The position numbers and the translations under genes are program-made. Positions 24,026 through 34,912 of a DNA stretch of 64,000 bases are shown piece after piece. The notes under the pieces were generated by a model, which was not told the origin of the DNA, did not search any database, and saw only the letters and a program-made list of their open reading frames with translations. Every line of letters begins with the position of its first letter. Position 1 is the first letter of the stretch. The stretch spans positions 16,470,001-16,534,000 of the forward strand of contig JARDYH010000003.1 in NCBI GenBank assembly GCA_029215795.1, written 5' to 3'. The stretch is from Anniella stebbinsi. Lineage: Eukaryota; Chordata; Lepidosauria; Squamata; Anniellidae.

Positions 24026-24224
24026 TAAGACTTGATGGCCAGTCCTTTGGTTAGCAATGCTAAAACCTGAAACCACATATTGACATTAACAAAGCAGCAC
24101 ATGATTGCCAAGTAACCTTGCATGTTCTCTCTCTCAAACACACATTTTTCAGGGCTCTATTTTTCTCACTGTTTCAGCGCCACCTAGTGCCCAAGATTGT
24201 CATTTCATCCACTCCTATAAGACT

Positions 24225-24665
24225 TAGTGCTGTGCTGAACCTTGCCCACTACATTCGCAAAATTCTTCACTCCCTCTGAAAGAGGCTTTGTTTTTCCCCC
24301 TGCTTCTTTCACAGGGAGGGGGAGAATTTCAAAGAAATTCCTTATTAGGAAAAGGTTCCATTTATTGTTTAAATGTAGGAGGTGGCCAAGGGGGGGGGGT
24401 CTTCTTTCTCATTGGGTTTTTTTTAAAAAAAACTTTTTTAAAAGCCCTGCATGCTAAAGTGAAAAATAAAACCCCAGGAAGACCCTTCAGCCACCTCCTA
24501 CACTTCAAAGGTAAATAGAAGCCCTGCCCTGTCCTCAGGTAGGAAATTCTCTTAAATTCTCACTCTCCCCAGCTTCTCTCGCTGGGTTATTTCTTTCATC
24601 CCTATTCAGTCCCCTCTCCCAGGAATTGCCAAACTGACAGGCTCAAGAATTTCAGCACAGCCCTA
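24225..24665. mobile_element. hAT element H (TAGTGCTGTGCTGAA termini)
   Basis: 441 bp. Left end TAGTGCTGTGCTGAA; right end inverts to TAGGGCTGTGCTGAA. TSD ATAAGACT (24217-24224) against ATAAGAAT (24666-24673), 7 of 8. Interior arms partly complementary (AGGAGGTGGCC/GCCACCTCCTAC). No coding capacity. Confidence 0.8.
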
Positions 24666-24744
24666 ATAAGAATGCAACCAAAATAAGGTTTGATTGAAAA
24701 TCCTCATCATAGAAACATGAACTTTGGTCCATGTTCCGCAACCT

Positions 24745-24820
24745 TTCCCGCACTGGCTCCAGATGAAAAGAGTTGTAGTCCAACATACTTGGAGGGCACC
24801 AGGTTGGGGAACACGGAGTT
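24745..24820. repeat. Fragment of squamate palindromic repeat (AGTTGTAGTCCAA)
   Basis: Contains GCACTGGCTCCAGATGAAAA, GTTGTAGTCCAACATACTTG and CACCAGGTTGGGGAAC. Same theme as 37934-38032 and 51361-51492. Confidence 0.5.
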
Positions 24821-24889
24821 AAGTCAACCTCATCCACATCAGGGAATTTGTGCAGCTGGAATTTGCAGTGGCAACGGTAAAACAAACAA

Positions 24890-25242
24890 ACCCAACAGTT
24901 TGCCACCACATTTTGGTGGGAAACCACTACAAAGCATAGTTAAACTAGGAGATTCATTTCCACAAGATGTAGTGTGGGCAAACCGTTTGAACAGCTTGAA
25001 ATGGGGATTGGAAAAATTCATGGAGGATATGGCTATCAATGGCTACTAGCCCTGATGGCTTTACGCTACCTTTAATATCAGAGACAGTATGCCTACAGTT
25101 GCTGGGGGACATGGATAGGAAGGTGCTGTTGCAATCATGTCCTGCTTGTGGATCTTCCTCGGACAGTTGTTGGTCATTGGGTGAACAGAATGCAGGACTA
25201 GACGGTCCCATGGTCTGATCCAGCAAAGCTCTTCTTATGTTC
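24890..25242 (+). mobile_element. CR1-like LINE 3' end
   Basis: GATTCATTTCCACAAGATGT, AATTCATGGAGGATATGGCT, AGGACTAGACGGTCC and TCTTATGTTCTTAG match the 10385-10902 copy. 5'-truncated. Confidence 0.75.
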
Positions 25243-25359
25243 TTAGAAGGGTTAAAAGATCAAATTCAGCTTGTTTTAGGGACTCACTGTGTGCACACCA
25301 GCTGCTGCCCCATGCTACCAAATTCAATGGTGGTAAAAGCAAAACAACAAAATGGATTC

Positions 25360-25397
25360 CCACCACCACCACCACCACCACCACCACCACCACCACC
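25360..25397. repeat. (CAC)n microsatellite
   Basis: About 12 CAC units; source of poly-P and poly-W frames. Confidence 0.95.
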
Positions 25398-25820
25398 GAG
25401 AACCTTTATGAGCTGGAATTTTGCTGATTCGCACATTCCTAGCTGCAAGTTCCATCATGCGCCAAGCAATTCCTTCACACCTCTCCCTGACCTTCTCCCT
25501 CCTGAATCTCTCTCTGACGTCCATTCGAGAAGGCAGAGGCGCCCTATAGAGCTCTCGGTCCCATGTTTCCAGCAGTGATGTTTGCCGTGTTTCATATGAT
25601 GAGAAATGCATGAATAATCACGCTCCTTGCAAGAGCATAGCGCACTATGAAAAACTCCTCCTGCTTCAGTCACCAGAAGTATTTGTGGCACGTTATGCCC
25701 TGTGTGACGGATTGAATGAGAAAGCGGCAAGTGAGGCATCCTTTCCCCCATCCACAGCTATGGGGTTCATAGTGTGTGATTATCCCAAACCTTGGCAGCT
25801 GGAGAATCGATCTGTGCCAG

Positions 25821-25845
25821 TATATATATATATATATATATATAT
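25821..25845. repeat. (TA)n microsatellite
   Basis: TA run. Confidence 0.95.
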
Positions 25846-26078
25846 GCCTTCCATTTGAAATTTGTCACTTAACAAGTGTGATTTTAAAGTGTTCTGGTGG
25901 GGATCTGTCCTTGCAGATGTTTTTCCCCCCTTTCACTTACCATTTGTTTTAATTATTCCTGATGTTTTTGCCTATCATATTGCACATTGCAAGCTTCTTC
26001 AAAAGGGAAAAGAGATGATACAATTGTCATAACAACAAAGCTCTTCATTACCATTAGAACTTTTTGACAGCTTTATTT

Positions 26079-26079
<1 letters not shown>

Positions 26080-26116
<37 letters not shown>
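26080..26116. repeat. (GA)n microsatellite
   Basis: GA run. Confidence 0.95.
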
Positions 26117-26120
<4 letters not shown>

Positions 26121-26416
26121 TTTTTATAAAAAATATATATAACTCCCAACCAATTATTTTTTATCAGTCTGATTCATGTTCTTCTTAAATAGATTACAGT
26201 CTTTGCTCCAGAAGTTACAAAGTGAAGGGGAAAATGTATTATGCATATTTATGGTAACACACGCTTTTGGAAAACAACAGCAACAAACAACAACAGAATT
26301 AGCAACTTTATTTTCGTATGGCATTTCTAGCATTTTGTGTTGTCTCTGTTGTTCATGACTTCAGCAGAATGTTAGAGATCTACAGAATATCTACAAAGGT
26401 GAACTGGGCTCAAAAG

Positions 26417-26626
26417 CAGTGGAGGCTGGTGGCTCCGAACGTGGCGGAACTGTGAATCCATTCTAGGTTTCAGTTAGAATGCTAAAAGAGCTATCCAAGG
26501 TTCTGAAACTATTTTGGAGGTAGCATACAATACCTTGCATAGCTCATTTAGCATTCTAGCTGATTCTGACTGAAGCCCAGAATGGATTCACAGACCCATT
26601 GGAATGGGAGCCACCAGCCTCCACTG
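26417..26626. mobile_element. CAGTGGAGGCTGG hAT-type palindromic MITE, full copy
   Basis: 210 bp with perfect ends CAGTGGAGGCTGGTGGCTCC / GGGAGCCACCAGCCTCCACTG (one base shift inside). CAG..G termini suit the hAT superfamily. Flanks CTCAAAAG and TTCAAACA share only a TCAAA core, so the TSD has decayed. Arms complementary around about 26520. Confidence 0.8.
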
Positions 26627-26776
26627 TTCAAACACACCATATAACTCCAGGGTTCACTGGAGAAGTGTCATTGCTCTGACCCTGATCCTTATATAGCCAG
26701 ACAAGAACTGTTCCTGGTTTATGAGACTGCCACCAAGGTCGTTTATTTATTTATTAGTTATTTACAACATTTATAT

Positions 26777-26938
26777 ACCATATTTCACCGGGAATCTAAG
26801 ATGCCATCGATTCTAAGACGCACCTTAATTTTAGGGCCACCGTCAGGAAAAAAAAGCATTGCGTCGATTCTAAGATGCACCCCATTTTCAGACACATAAT
26901 ATTGCGGATAAGTGCATCTTAGAATCGAAGAAATACGG
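26777..26938. mobile_element. MITE with TCGATTCTAAGACGC repeats
   Basis: Left TACCATATTTCACCGGG and GCCATCGATTCTAAGACGCA; right CATCTTAGAATCGAAGAAAT. Internal copies of TCGATTCTAAGA recur. A related copy at 27688-27800 lies on the other side of element F. Confidence 0.7.
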
Positions 26939-27631
26939 TAGGGCTGTGCATGCCCCCCCCCCTCGATCCACCACCCAGGGACCTGCTGGGCTGGGCCGGC
27001 CTGGCATGAGTCCCTCTCCTCCCTTCCCTACTCGCCGCCAGCGCCGCCCCGGTCCTCGCCGCCAACACTGCCCCAGTCCTCGCCGCCAGTGCCGCCCCGG
27101 TCCGCACCGCCAGTGCTGCCCTGGTCCTCACCACCAGTGCCCCCGGTCCTTGCCCCCAGCGCCGCCCTTGTCCTCGCCACCAGCACTGCCCGATCCGCCC
27201 CAGTCCTCGCCGCCAGCGCTGCCCTGTCAGCAGCCTCCCCGGCCTGGAAACACGGCATTACTACAATGTAGGCCACAATTCCGCAAGATGTAGTAACGCC
27301 ACATTTCCAGGCTGGGGAGGCTGCTGCAGGCAGTGCTGGTGGCAAGGACCGGAGTGGCGATGGAGGTGAGTGGGGAAGGCTGTTCCTCGCTGCCACGGCA
27401 GTAGCTCCTTGCTGGCTGTGGCCTCCCCGGTGCTGGTGCTGGCAGACCGGGGTGGTGCGGAGCAGGGCAGCGTGGACCGGGGCAGCGCTGGCGGTGTGGA
27501 CCAGGGCAGCGTGGACCGGGGCGGTGCTGGCGGCGCTGGAGGCCAAGGAGGTCGATGCCAATGGCGCGGAGTGGCAGTGATAGTGGCGAGTGAGGAAGGC
27601 TGAGTTGCTTGGGGGGGCATGCAGAGCCCCT
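26939..27631. mobile_element. GC-rich foldback element F (TAGGGCTGTGCATGCC)
   Basis: Left end TAGGGCTGTGCATGCCC; right end inverts to AGGGGCTCTGCATGCCC. Left arm has repeated CGCCGCCAGCGCTGCCC / CGGTCCTCG motifs. Right arm has the complementary CAGCGCTGGCGG and GACCGGGGCAG motifs. Centre near 27282 (TTACTACAATGTAGGCC...). No TSD found. The long P/A-rich and G-rich frames on both strands follow from the repeats. Confidence 0.65.
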
Positions 27632-27687
27632 TTGTGAAGGCGCTGGGGGTGGGAGGGTGGGGGGGGGGTGTATCTTCAACCCCATTC

Positions 27688-27800
27688 CAACGCTGGAGAA
27701 ATTTGGCAATTCTTAGACGCCATCGATTCTAAGGCACACTCCATTTTTACAGACGTAAATATGGGGGGAGAAATGTGTCTTAGAATCGAGGAAATACAGT
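27688..27800. mobile_element. MITE with TCGATTCTAAG repeats, second copy
   Basis: GACGCCATCGATTCTAAGG and TGTCTTAGAATCGAGGAAAT ending in ACAGTA; partner of 26777-26938. Confidence 0.6.
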
Positions 27801-28189
27801 ATCACTCCACGTCTAGACAGGTTCTGGAGCAGTGAACAACAAAATGTACAAAATAGGATAAAAGAATAAACGAGTGAAACACCATGTTAAAATTATTTCT
27901 ATTTTTAAAAGAAACAGAATTCTGTTAAAACCGTTGCTCAAGGAAGGCTTCCTGAAATAAAGAAGCTTTCAGGAGGCATCAGAAACGGCACAGTGTTGAT
28001 GTCTGCGTGATGTCCAAAGGCAAGGAGTTCCATAGGAAGAGGGCCACCACACTGAAGGCTCTTCTCCAGGTGGACTCTAGCCAGGCCATAGGTTCACGCA
28101 GAACTACCAGGATCATGCCCTCCGATGCCCTCAGTGACTCGAGCAGCCTCCCTCCAAATGTTTTATCATCTATGTAACAGAGCTTCAAA
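27801..28189. repeat. Unclassified interspersed repeat
   Basis: Text such as GGAGTTCCATAGGAAGAGGG and CACACTGAAGGCTCTTCTCC looks like the reverse complement of a LINE 3' region, but I cannot name the family. Confidence 0.35.
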
Positions 28190-29262
28190 TATTTCAAGAT
28201 GGCCATCATATTGCCTCTTAATTGTCTCTTCTCAGCTCCTTCAACCTTTCCTCACAGAACTTGGTTTCTAAGCCCCGCAGCACCTTTGTTGATATCCTTC
28301 TTAAACTTAGGCTGACCATATGAAAAGGAGGACAGGGCTCGTGTAACTTTAACAGTTGTAGAGAAAAGGGGATTTCAGCCAGTGTCATTTGTATGCAATT
28401 AATTCCTGGTGAACTTACCTCTTCACCACAACAGTTAAAGTCTCAGGGGCCCTGCCTTCTTTTGTATATGGTCACTCTAGTATAGTGCCTGCAACTTTAA
28501 CTGTTGCGATGAAGAGGGAATTTCACCAGGGACTCATTGCATACAAATGACACTGGCTGAAATTCCCTTTTCTCTACAACAGTTAAAGTTACATGAGCCC
28601 TGTCCTCCTTTTCATATGGTCAGCCTACTTAAACTACAGTGCCCAGAGCCAGACATATGACTCCAGGTGAGATCTGACTGATGCAGAATAGAATCTTCTT
28701 GCTTTTTGGACACTCTACTTCTATTGAATCAGCATAGAATTGCATTCGCTTTTACAGCTGCCATATCGCACTCGTGGCTTGTGACTTAAAGCCTTTACGC
28801 ATATACCACTGAGAAGTCAGGTGTCACCAATCCTGTTTTTATGCAACTGATTCTTCCCAGCTAAATGAAGGATTTCATATTTATTTCTGTCCAAATTCAT
28901 TTTGTTCACTTTGGCCCTGGTCTTCATCCGGTCAAGATTATTTTGAATCTTGTTTCAGTCTTCTAAGATATTAGTTCCTCCAGCCGGTTCGTTATCATTT
29001 TCACATTTGATGAGCATCAACTCTACTCCATCGCTGAAGCCATTTTAAAAGATTTTAAACAATAATGGGCTCAGGACAGAATCCTGCGATGCTTCTCTCC
29101 AAGATGATGATCAGCCATTCATGAACGCTTCTTGGTTTTGGTCACATTCTATCAACCAGCTACAAATCTACATGTATATAATATTGTCTACCCTCTATAT
29201 GGATAATGTGATTATGTAGTTTAGTCACCAGGTGGCACTGGACTTAGTTGTATCTGAGCAGC
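28190..29262 (-). mobile_element. CR1-like LINE fragment, reverse, interrupted by MITE
   Basis: Minus-strand CR1-type text: ATATTGCCTCTTAATTGTCT, CTTCAACCTTTCCTCACAGA, TACAGTGCCCAGAGCCAGAC, ACTCCAGGTGAGATCTGACT. It continues as degenerate LINE sequence to about 29200. A 320-bp hAT MITE sits at 28308-28627 and its removal restores CCTTCTTAAACTACAGTGCC. Confidence 0.75.
28308..28627. mobile_element. 320-bp palindromic hAT MITE with perfect TSD, inside CR1
   Basis: Termini TAGGCTGACCATATG and inverse. Perfect TSD CTTAAACT at 28300-28307 and 28628-28635. Same length and arms as 13887-14206. Inserted in the reverse CR1 fragment. Confidence 0.93.
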
Positions 29263-29264
29263 TT

Positions 29265-29385
29265 CTTGTTTCCTATTATGTACTTGTTAGAGATATATCT
29301 TGATTTTAGCAAGGTTTTCAACAAGGTCCCCTATGATATCTTGTTGGCAAGCTGATAAAATATGAGCTAGAAGACAGCACTGTTA
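29265..29385 (+). pseudogene. LINE reverse-transcriptase fragment
   Basis: 29293-29352 translates as IYLDFSKVFNKVPYDILLAS, the conserved LINE RT motif (family form YLDFSKAFDTVPHDILL), followed by a stop. Opposite in orientation to the CR1 fragment on its left. Interrupted at 29386 by a Harbinger-like MITE. Too short to assign to CR1 or L2/L3. Confidence 0.75.
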
Positions 29386-29740
29386 GGTTCCCTCTACAAG
29401 GATTCGCTTTTGCGCCTGGTTAGGCGATTATGCGCATAATCACTGAAGTGCATTTACACCTAATACCTCTGCACGAGAGGCAGCGAGAGGTGGCGAAGCT
29501 CATTAACGGATGACCAAAATGCGCTTTACAAGTAGTTAATGCGCATAAGCGCTTGTTCACATAGTCAAAATGCGCTTTAACGGCCGGAGCAAAATAAAAC
29601 TCGCTGTTCAACGCGCATTCAATAATGCGCATAATCGGAGGGATAGCGCGCCTCTACGCCCGATTTGCGCTCTGTTCTTGTAGAGATAATTTTTTTAATG
29701 CACCTTGAAAGAGCTTTAAATGCCTCTTGTAGAGGCAGCC
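29386..29740 (-). mobile_element. 355-bp PIF/Harbinger-like MITE, copy 2
   Basis: Inverted copy of 23671-24025, exactly 355 bp, with perfect 3-bp TSD TTA (29383-29385 and 29741-29743) as in PIF/Harbinger. The 70-codon frame is at 29632-29420, 108 bp from the end as in copy 1, with a few substitutions and no stop. Confidence 0.88.
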
Positions 29741-29743
29741 TTA

Positions 29744-31010
29744 GGTGAACTTCCTTCTGAAATTCTCATGAGCAGAATCGAGGTGGGGGGAAATTACCTT
29801 GGGGCAGGAGGAGGCGGTGGTGGTGGGTGCTCCTAGCCTATGGCCAGGTGCCATTTCATTTCCCACTGAGGACTCGGATTACACATCCCAGAGTCCTTGG
29901 TGGGAAATTGCATCATTTCCACTGAGAAGTTTCCATCTGTTGCTTCTTCCTGCCCCAAGGCAAACTTTGGGAACCTTTAGGCAAAGTGGGGACCTGTCTT
30001 AAGGCGTTGGGTTGGTGATGTCTCCCCATGGTTTTCCTCTCCCAGGGTGGCATCAGGTAATCCTGATGCCGAGGAGGGAGCGTGGGGTTTCTGGCAGCCA
30101 TCTGGGTACTGGAGCCGCCCCCCACCCTCTTCCTGTTGGAAAGCGACCAATTGTCCGTCGCCTTCCACCAGGGGCCACCCCCAGTTTGGCCCCGGAGAAA
30201 CATCAGATGGCTGAAGAACTGTACTGACGTCGCTCCCATTGAAAAAGTTGGGGTTAGTCCCTGACTTTTTCAATGCACAGCTTTTCAGGAAAGCCCTGTA
30301 GTGGCTGCCAAGCTGCGTCTGCGCCGTACAACTGACGCAGAACAGATCCACAGCTACCATGGGGCTTTCCCCGCATGTAGGCAGCCATGAAGGTAGGGGG
30401 AAGAGGAACATTTGGAAAACTCTGACCGATTCGGGAGTGACTGAGGGGGCGATCACCCATCTCTAGTCATGGCCTGATGTTGTGTCATAACTAGACCTTC
30501 CTGTTGCCCTGCAACATTTGTGGCAGGTTGGCCTGCAGTAGCTTCAAAGGACTAATACTGTATTAGCTTGCATGAGTAGAAGCAACACCATATCCAAGAA
30601 GTAATATTATCTTGCCCATCAGCAATACTGGTATGACCCAAGTTGATGGGTTTTCTGGACACTACTGAACATGCTGAATGACATCAAATGTAAAAGGACT
30701 CTGGGGAGAGATGCAAGGATGACAAAAAGCTCTAGACTGTAATGAATATAACAAAAGAAAGTTTAATTTGTGTTAGAGAATGTTCAGTTTAAATGAGGGG
30801 CTTAGCCTATCCAAGCTTGTCTCCTATTGTTTGGCAATTGCTTAATGGGATAAGAGATAGTGATCTGTGATAAATGACCCATGATAGCTTTTTCTGACAT
30901 CCTCGAGTTATCAAGTAATAGTTATAATTTAATTACCACATGGGAAACAGCCTAAATTAGGGGAGAGGGGGCATTTGAGGGTTAGCCAGTGCTGAGGCTT
31001 GGGGTTTAGG
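29744..31010. other. No recognisable gene; GC-rich 29790-30470
   Basis: 29790-30470 is GC-rich and has several overlapping open frames on both strands (up to 159 codons on the minus strand), but no domain. The right boundary GATCACCCATCTCTAG may be a transposon end. 30480-31010 is AT-rich with nothing recognised. Confidence 0.35.
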
Positions 31011-31329
31011 TAGGATGACCATATGGAAAGGAGGACAGGGCTCCTGTACCTTTAACAGTTGTATTGAAAAGGGAATTTCAGCAGGTGTCATTTGTACACA
31101 TGCAGCACCTGGTGAAATTCCCTCTTCACCCCAACAGTTAAAACTGCAGGAGCCTTGCCCTCTTTTGTATCTGGTCAAGAGGGCAGGGCGCCTGCAGCTT
31201 AAACTGTTGGATGAAGAGGGAATTTCAGCAGGTGCTGCATATATACAAATGACACCTGCTGAAATTCCCTTTTCTACACCACAGTTAAAGATACAGGAGC
31301 CCTGTCCTCCTTTCCATATGGTCCCCCTA
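31011..31329. mobile_element. Palindromic hAT MITE, 319 bp
   Basis: TAGGATGACCATATGG at the left and CCATATGGTCCCCCTA at the right. Arms complementary (GGAGGACAGGGCTCCTGTA / TACAGGAGCCCTGTCCTCC). Flanks GGTTTAGG and CCTACCGT do not match, so the TSD is lost. Confidence 0.85.
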
Positions 31330-31553
31330 CCTACCGTGGACACTAGAGACCCTAACAAACTGATCCTGAGGTGAAATTGCTGTATAGCTGCTTCATTTAG
31401 CAGGTATCTTGAGTCCCCCATTCCTTGTTCCTGCGGGGCACTTCCTGACTAGGCTGGCGACTTATGAATGGCTCCAAAAAAGAGGAGATGCATCACCCAA
31501 AAAAATAGGACAGAAAAGGACGCATATTTGCAATAAATCTGCATGTGTTAATG

Positions 31554-32023
31554 CAGGACAGGCAACTTGGAGGCACATTTGAGAAACTGTTTAGGGCACT
31601 ACCACAAAACAGCTGCCAGGGGAGATGTGATTAGTCACAAAGGACAAGTCACTGGCCCCAAAGACTGTCTACAAGGCCAAGGTGGCGGCTGAGCACCAGC
31701 CCACCGAACATCTCCTTTGCACCCACACTTTTCAGAACCAACAGAATTTGCAAGAGGGCTGTGGATTAGTGGTAGAACACCTGCCTTGTGTGTAGGAGGT
31801 ACTAGGTTCAATCCTCGGCTTCTCCAGGTAGAGCAAGGAAAGAATCTTGCCTGAAACCCCAGAAAGACGCAACCAGTCAAGGACCAAGGATCTGATTCAG
31901 TATATTCCAGCTTCCCATGTTCCTAATTTAATTTGTTAATTTTTAAAAAGCGGGAAGGGTGGAGCCTAAGAAAGGGGGCCAGGAGCACATTGGGGCTCAG
32001 AAGCACCACATTACCTACCCCTG
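31554..32023. mobile_element. hAT-type element (CAGGxxxGGCAAC) with TSD, carrying a SINE
   Basis: Left CAGGACAGGCAACTTGG; right end TTACCTACCCCTG. TSD TGTTAATG (31546-31553) against TGCTAATG (32024-32031), 7 of 8. Internal text TTTGAGAAACTG...GGGCACTACCACAAAACAGC matches 47562-47645. A tRNA-derived SINE is inserted at 31756-31920. Confidence 0.75.
31756..31920 (+). mobile_element. tRNA-derived SINE
   Basis: A-box-like GTGGATTAGTGGTAGAACAC and B box GGTTCAATCCT (31805-31815), then CTTCTCCAGGTAGAGC, CTTGCCTGAAACCCC, and the 3' end GATTCAGTATATTCCAGC. Not a functional tRNA: the acceptor and T-arm continue into SINE body. Confidence 0.8.
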
Positions 32024-32282
32024 TGCTAATGTATAGGTCTAGATGCAAATTTAGAAATAACTATGATCATCTATAACAGAAATACGATACATCTCACCAT
32101 AGTGTGGAAGAGTGTGAGCAGGTGACCTGGGTGCTTTGCTCAGTCTGCTGTCCAGGTGCAGTTGATGGGCATCTTCAAGGCCCTTTAGCTCTTCCTTCAG
32201 GATGGTTCTTTATTGTCAAACCAGACCTGGACTGGACAGACGTCCAAATATTAACGCCTTTATAAGAGAGAGCAGATAATTT

Positions 32283-32520
32283 ATTTATTTATTTATTATT
32301 GCATTTATATCTCACCTTTTTTTACTCCAAGGAACCCCAGGTGGCGTGCATAATCCTCTTCCTCTCCACTTAATCCTCACAACAGCAACCCTGTAAGGTA
32401 GGTTGGGCTGAGAGTCTGTGACTGGTCCAAAGTCACCCAGTGGGTTTCCATGGTCAAGTGGGGACTAGAACACGGATCTCCAGATTCCCAGTCCAGCCAC
32501 TACACCACACTGGCTGGCAG
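32283..32520 (-). mobile_element. MIR-like tRNA-derived SINE, reverse
   Basis: Minus-strand reading: CCAGTGTGGTGTAGTGGC, GGGAATCTGGAGATCCGTG, GGGTGACTTTGGACCAGTCA, CCTACCTTACAGGGTTGCTG, ending with AAATAAATAAAT. Matches 41428-41668 and 33541-33745. Confidence 0.8.
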
Positions 32521-33540
32521 CCTTCGACCTAACCGCCAAGAAAGCCAAAGATTCTGCCACTTCCCTACTCAGGACACTAGAAAAAAAAATAACAAACTGA
32601 TCCTGAGCTGAAATTGTGGTGTAGCTGCTTCATTTGGCTGGTCTCCTGACTCCTTGGCCCACCTCTTCTTTTTCCTTGTGGGCCATGTCCTGACGCCAAG
32701 TACTCAAGCTGTTGGGTCTCAAGGTCAACGCTGTAGACTCTACGACTCTACACAGGTTTGGTCAGGAAAATAGGAGCGGAGGGCAAGCAAACTTTGTACC
32801 AAATTCAGCTCTGGTATTTGCGACTATGGAAGTTTGCATTGCATCTTGGATGTGTTTGGCCTCACCCTGATCCTTCAGATTCGGTTTATCAAACAGTTTT
32901 TTTAAAAAAAAAACAGTGGGGGAAGAATGCTTTATTTATGCCTGATGTTTCCTCTATGTGCTAGATTCTTGTGGCACACGCAAGAAGCATTTGGCTCCTC
33001 TCTTTTGAGAAATACGTCCCTGGATCTGTTGTTACATGAGATGGCGTGGGGAACTATTATTTAATTATGATAACTACACACATACAAGACATTGCATTAG
33101 GAAACACACATGCACCATCTGCTAGGTACCATGATTTAGCTGTAGGCGTACAAGAGTGGAGACTCGCGAGCATTAACTCTATTCTGGGAGGCTATAAATG
33201 CAAGTCTCGCCTGCTGAGCATTAGCAAGGGAGGCATTTGGTGGAAGAGCCATGTCTGGCAGCACAGTTATTATTCCAGTGTTGGAAAGATGTTAATTTTG
33301 ATGATAAATAAGCACCATCCACTTCATGGAGGTTGCTTTCAAAAATAAATAGGTCATTTTTATGAGCTAAGGGGAATCGAGGCTGGAGATGTGATTCAAA
33401 GAGAGAAATCTTGCAAGATGTTGTAGATACGTAGCTAGTTTTGCGGGTTTGGATGAGGGTGGACCACTTATTCGGTTCAGGAGATGGCTTTGTAGGAAAA
33501 CTATCATGAGCTCGCTCGAAAGACTGTGAGGTGTATTTAT
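32521..33540. other. No recognisable gene
   Basis: Unique-looking AT-rich sequence with short open frames only. Confidence 0.35.
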
Positions 33541-33745
33541 TACAATTAAATTCACCTCTTTTTGTCCAAGGAACCCAAGGCGGCATACATAATCCTCCTC
33601 CTCTCCATTTTATCCTCACAACAACAACCCTGTGAGGTAGGTCGGGCTGAGAGTCTGCGACTGGCTCAAAGTCACCCGGTGAGCTTTCATGGCGAATCTT
33701 CTGAGTCCCAGTCCAACACTCTAGCCACTGTACCACACTACCCTG
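33541..33745 (-). mobile_element. MIR-like tRNA-derived SINE, reverse
   Basis: TATCCTCACAACAACAACCC, TGTGAGGTAGGTCGGGCTGA, AAAGTCACCCGGTGAGC and AGCCACTGTACCACACT. Second reverse copy. The open frame on its minus strand is incidental. Confidence 0.8.
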
Positions 33746-33899
33746 CCTTATCCCCTAGGAGTTCTAGGCAGTTTACAACCAAATCACAAATGTAACTATT
33801 CAAAACATCCTTCCAATTTTCAATATAGCACAAAACACAAAAACAGCATCAGAAAAAAACAATTCAACAGCAATCCAAATATTTAAAATATTCTCAAAT

Positions 33900-33901
<2 letters not shown>

Positions 33902-33930
<29 letters not shown>

Positions 33931-33949
33931 AAGAAGAAGAAGAAGAAGA
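33902..33949. repeat. (AAG)n microsatellite
   Basis: About 16 AAG units. Confidence 0.95.
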
Positions 33950-34904
33950 GAGGGACCGGTTGAAACTGCACATTAAAATTGCTTACTGAAGACCATTGAC
34001 CAGCTTCTGGAATACGACATTTTGTTGAGAACAATGGAAATGCAAACATTTGTTGGAAGAAAAAATGTTGGCCTCATTCATTTTTCAGCTCATTTGTGGG
34101 TGAATAATTCCCACTATAACCAAAGGAGCAACCCTATGCATATTGTAACATAGTATAGCATACTTAATTATGTCCCATTGTGATCAATGGAGGTGTATGG
34201 GGGGGGGGGGGAAGAGATAAACAGAAGAAAAACAAGGTAGAACCCACCCACTCCCCACTGTCCTGGCTGCAGCATGGAGGAAGAGCTTTGGATGTGACAA
34301 TTGCTCCACAATAGAATTTCAGCCGCCCCACACGCCATAAGGTTGCTCTGCCTCAGCCTTATCATTTGCACGTTTTCTCAGTTGTCCCACTGAGTTCGGT
34401 TGCAGCCTTAGTCACTTACAGGGGTAGGGAGCTGGCACTAAAACCATGGCATTTGCAACCCCCTCTCTCCCACCCTCCAAAAGCCCCTAGTCTGTTTTGA
34501 GAATCGCACCATTCAATCCCCCCTCCACAAAATTTATTTAAATCTGTTCTTTTATTTCAAGTGCTAATTGCCTTTCATAACAAGCAGCCTCTTCGGCTAC
34601 AATTACTGGCATTGCAATAGACAGGCATCCAAGGGGGGGAAAGTGTGGCTTGAGGCAACGACAACAAAAAAGGGTTGCCTTGGTTACCTAGACCCCCTAA
34701 ACGCTTTCGTAGAGCATGCATCTCATGGCTGTGTTTCCTGATACACATGATATAAGAGTATAAAAGTGACGATGTCACTGGTTGGACACCTGTTGAAGGC
34801 CCACACCTCAGCAGCGGCCTCCTGACAGGAACCCCCTGCAATGTGCGCCTTCTCTGCATCATGGCAACCTGCTTGTTCACCTGCCTCTCGCTCTGGCCCA
34901 GACC
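33950..34904. other. No recognisable gene
   Basis: A degenerate GGATTGCAGC-type repeat with a poly-G run lies near 34125-34410. Nothing else identified. Confidence 0.35.
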
Positions 34905-34912
34905 ACAATAGC

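Larger units (their letters stand above)
31460..32270. repeat. Older interspersed repeat split by a hAT element
   Basis: Outer pieces 31460-31553 and 32024-32270 contain GCATGTGTTAATG...TGCTAATGTATAGG and AGAAATACGATACATCTC, ATAGTGTGGAAGAG, matching 12870-13100. Confidence 0.55.

Noticed and set aside
26946..27709. Several 100-177-codon P/A- or G-rich frames on both strands
   Set aside because: They follow from the GC-rich inverted repeats of element F; no stops occur simply because stop codons are AT-rich.
29799..30460. Host coding exon in the GC-rich stretch
   Set aside because: Overlapping frames on both strands, no recognisable protein and no exon bounded by convincing splice sites.
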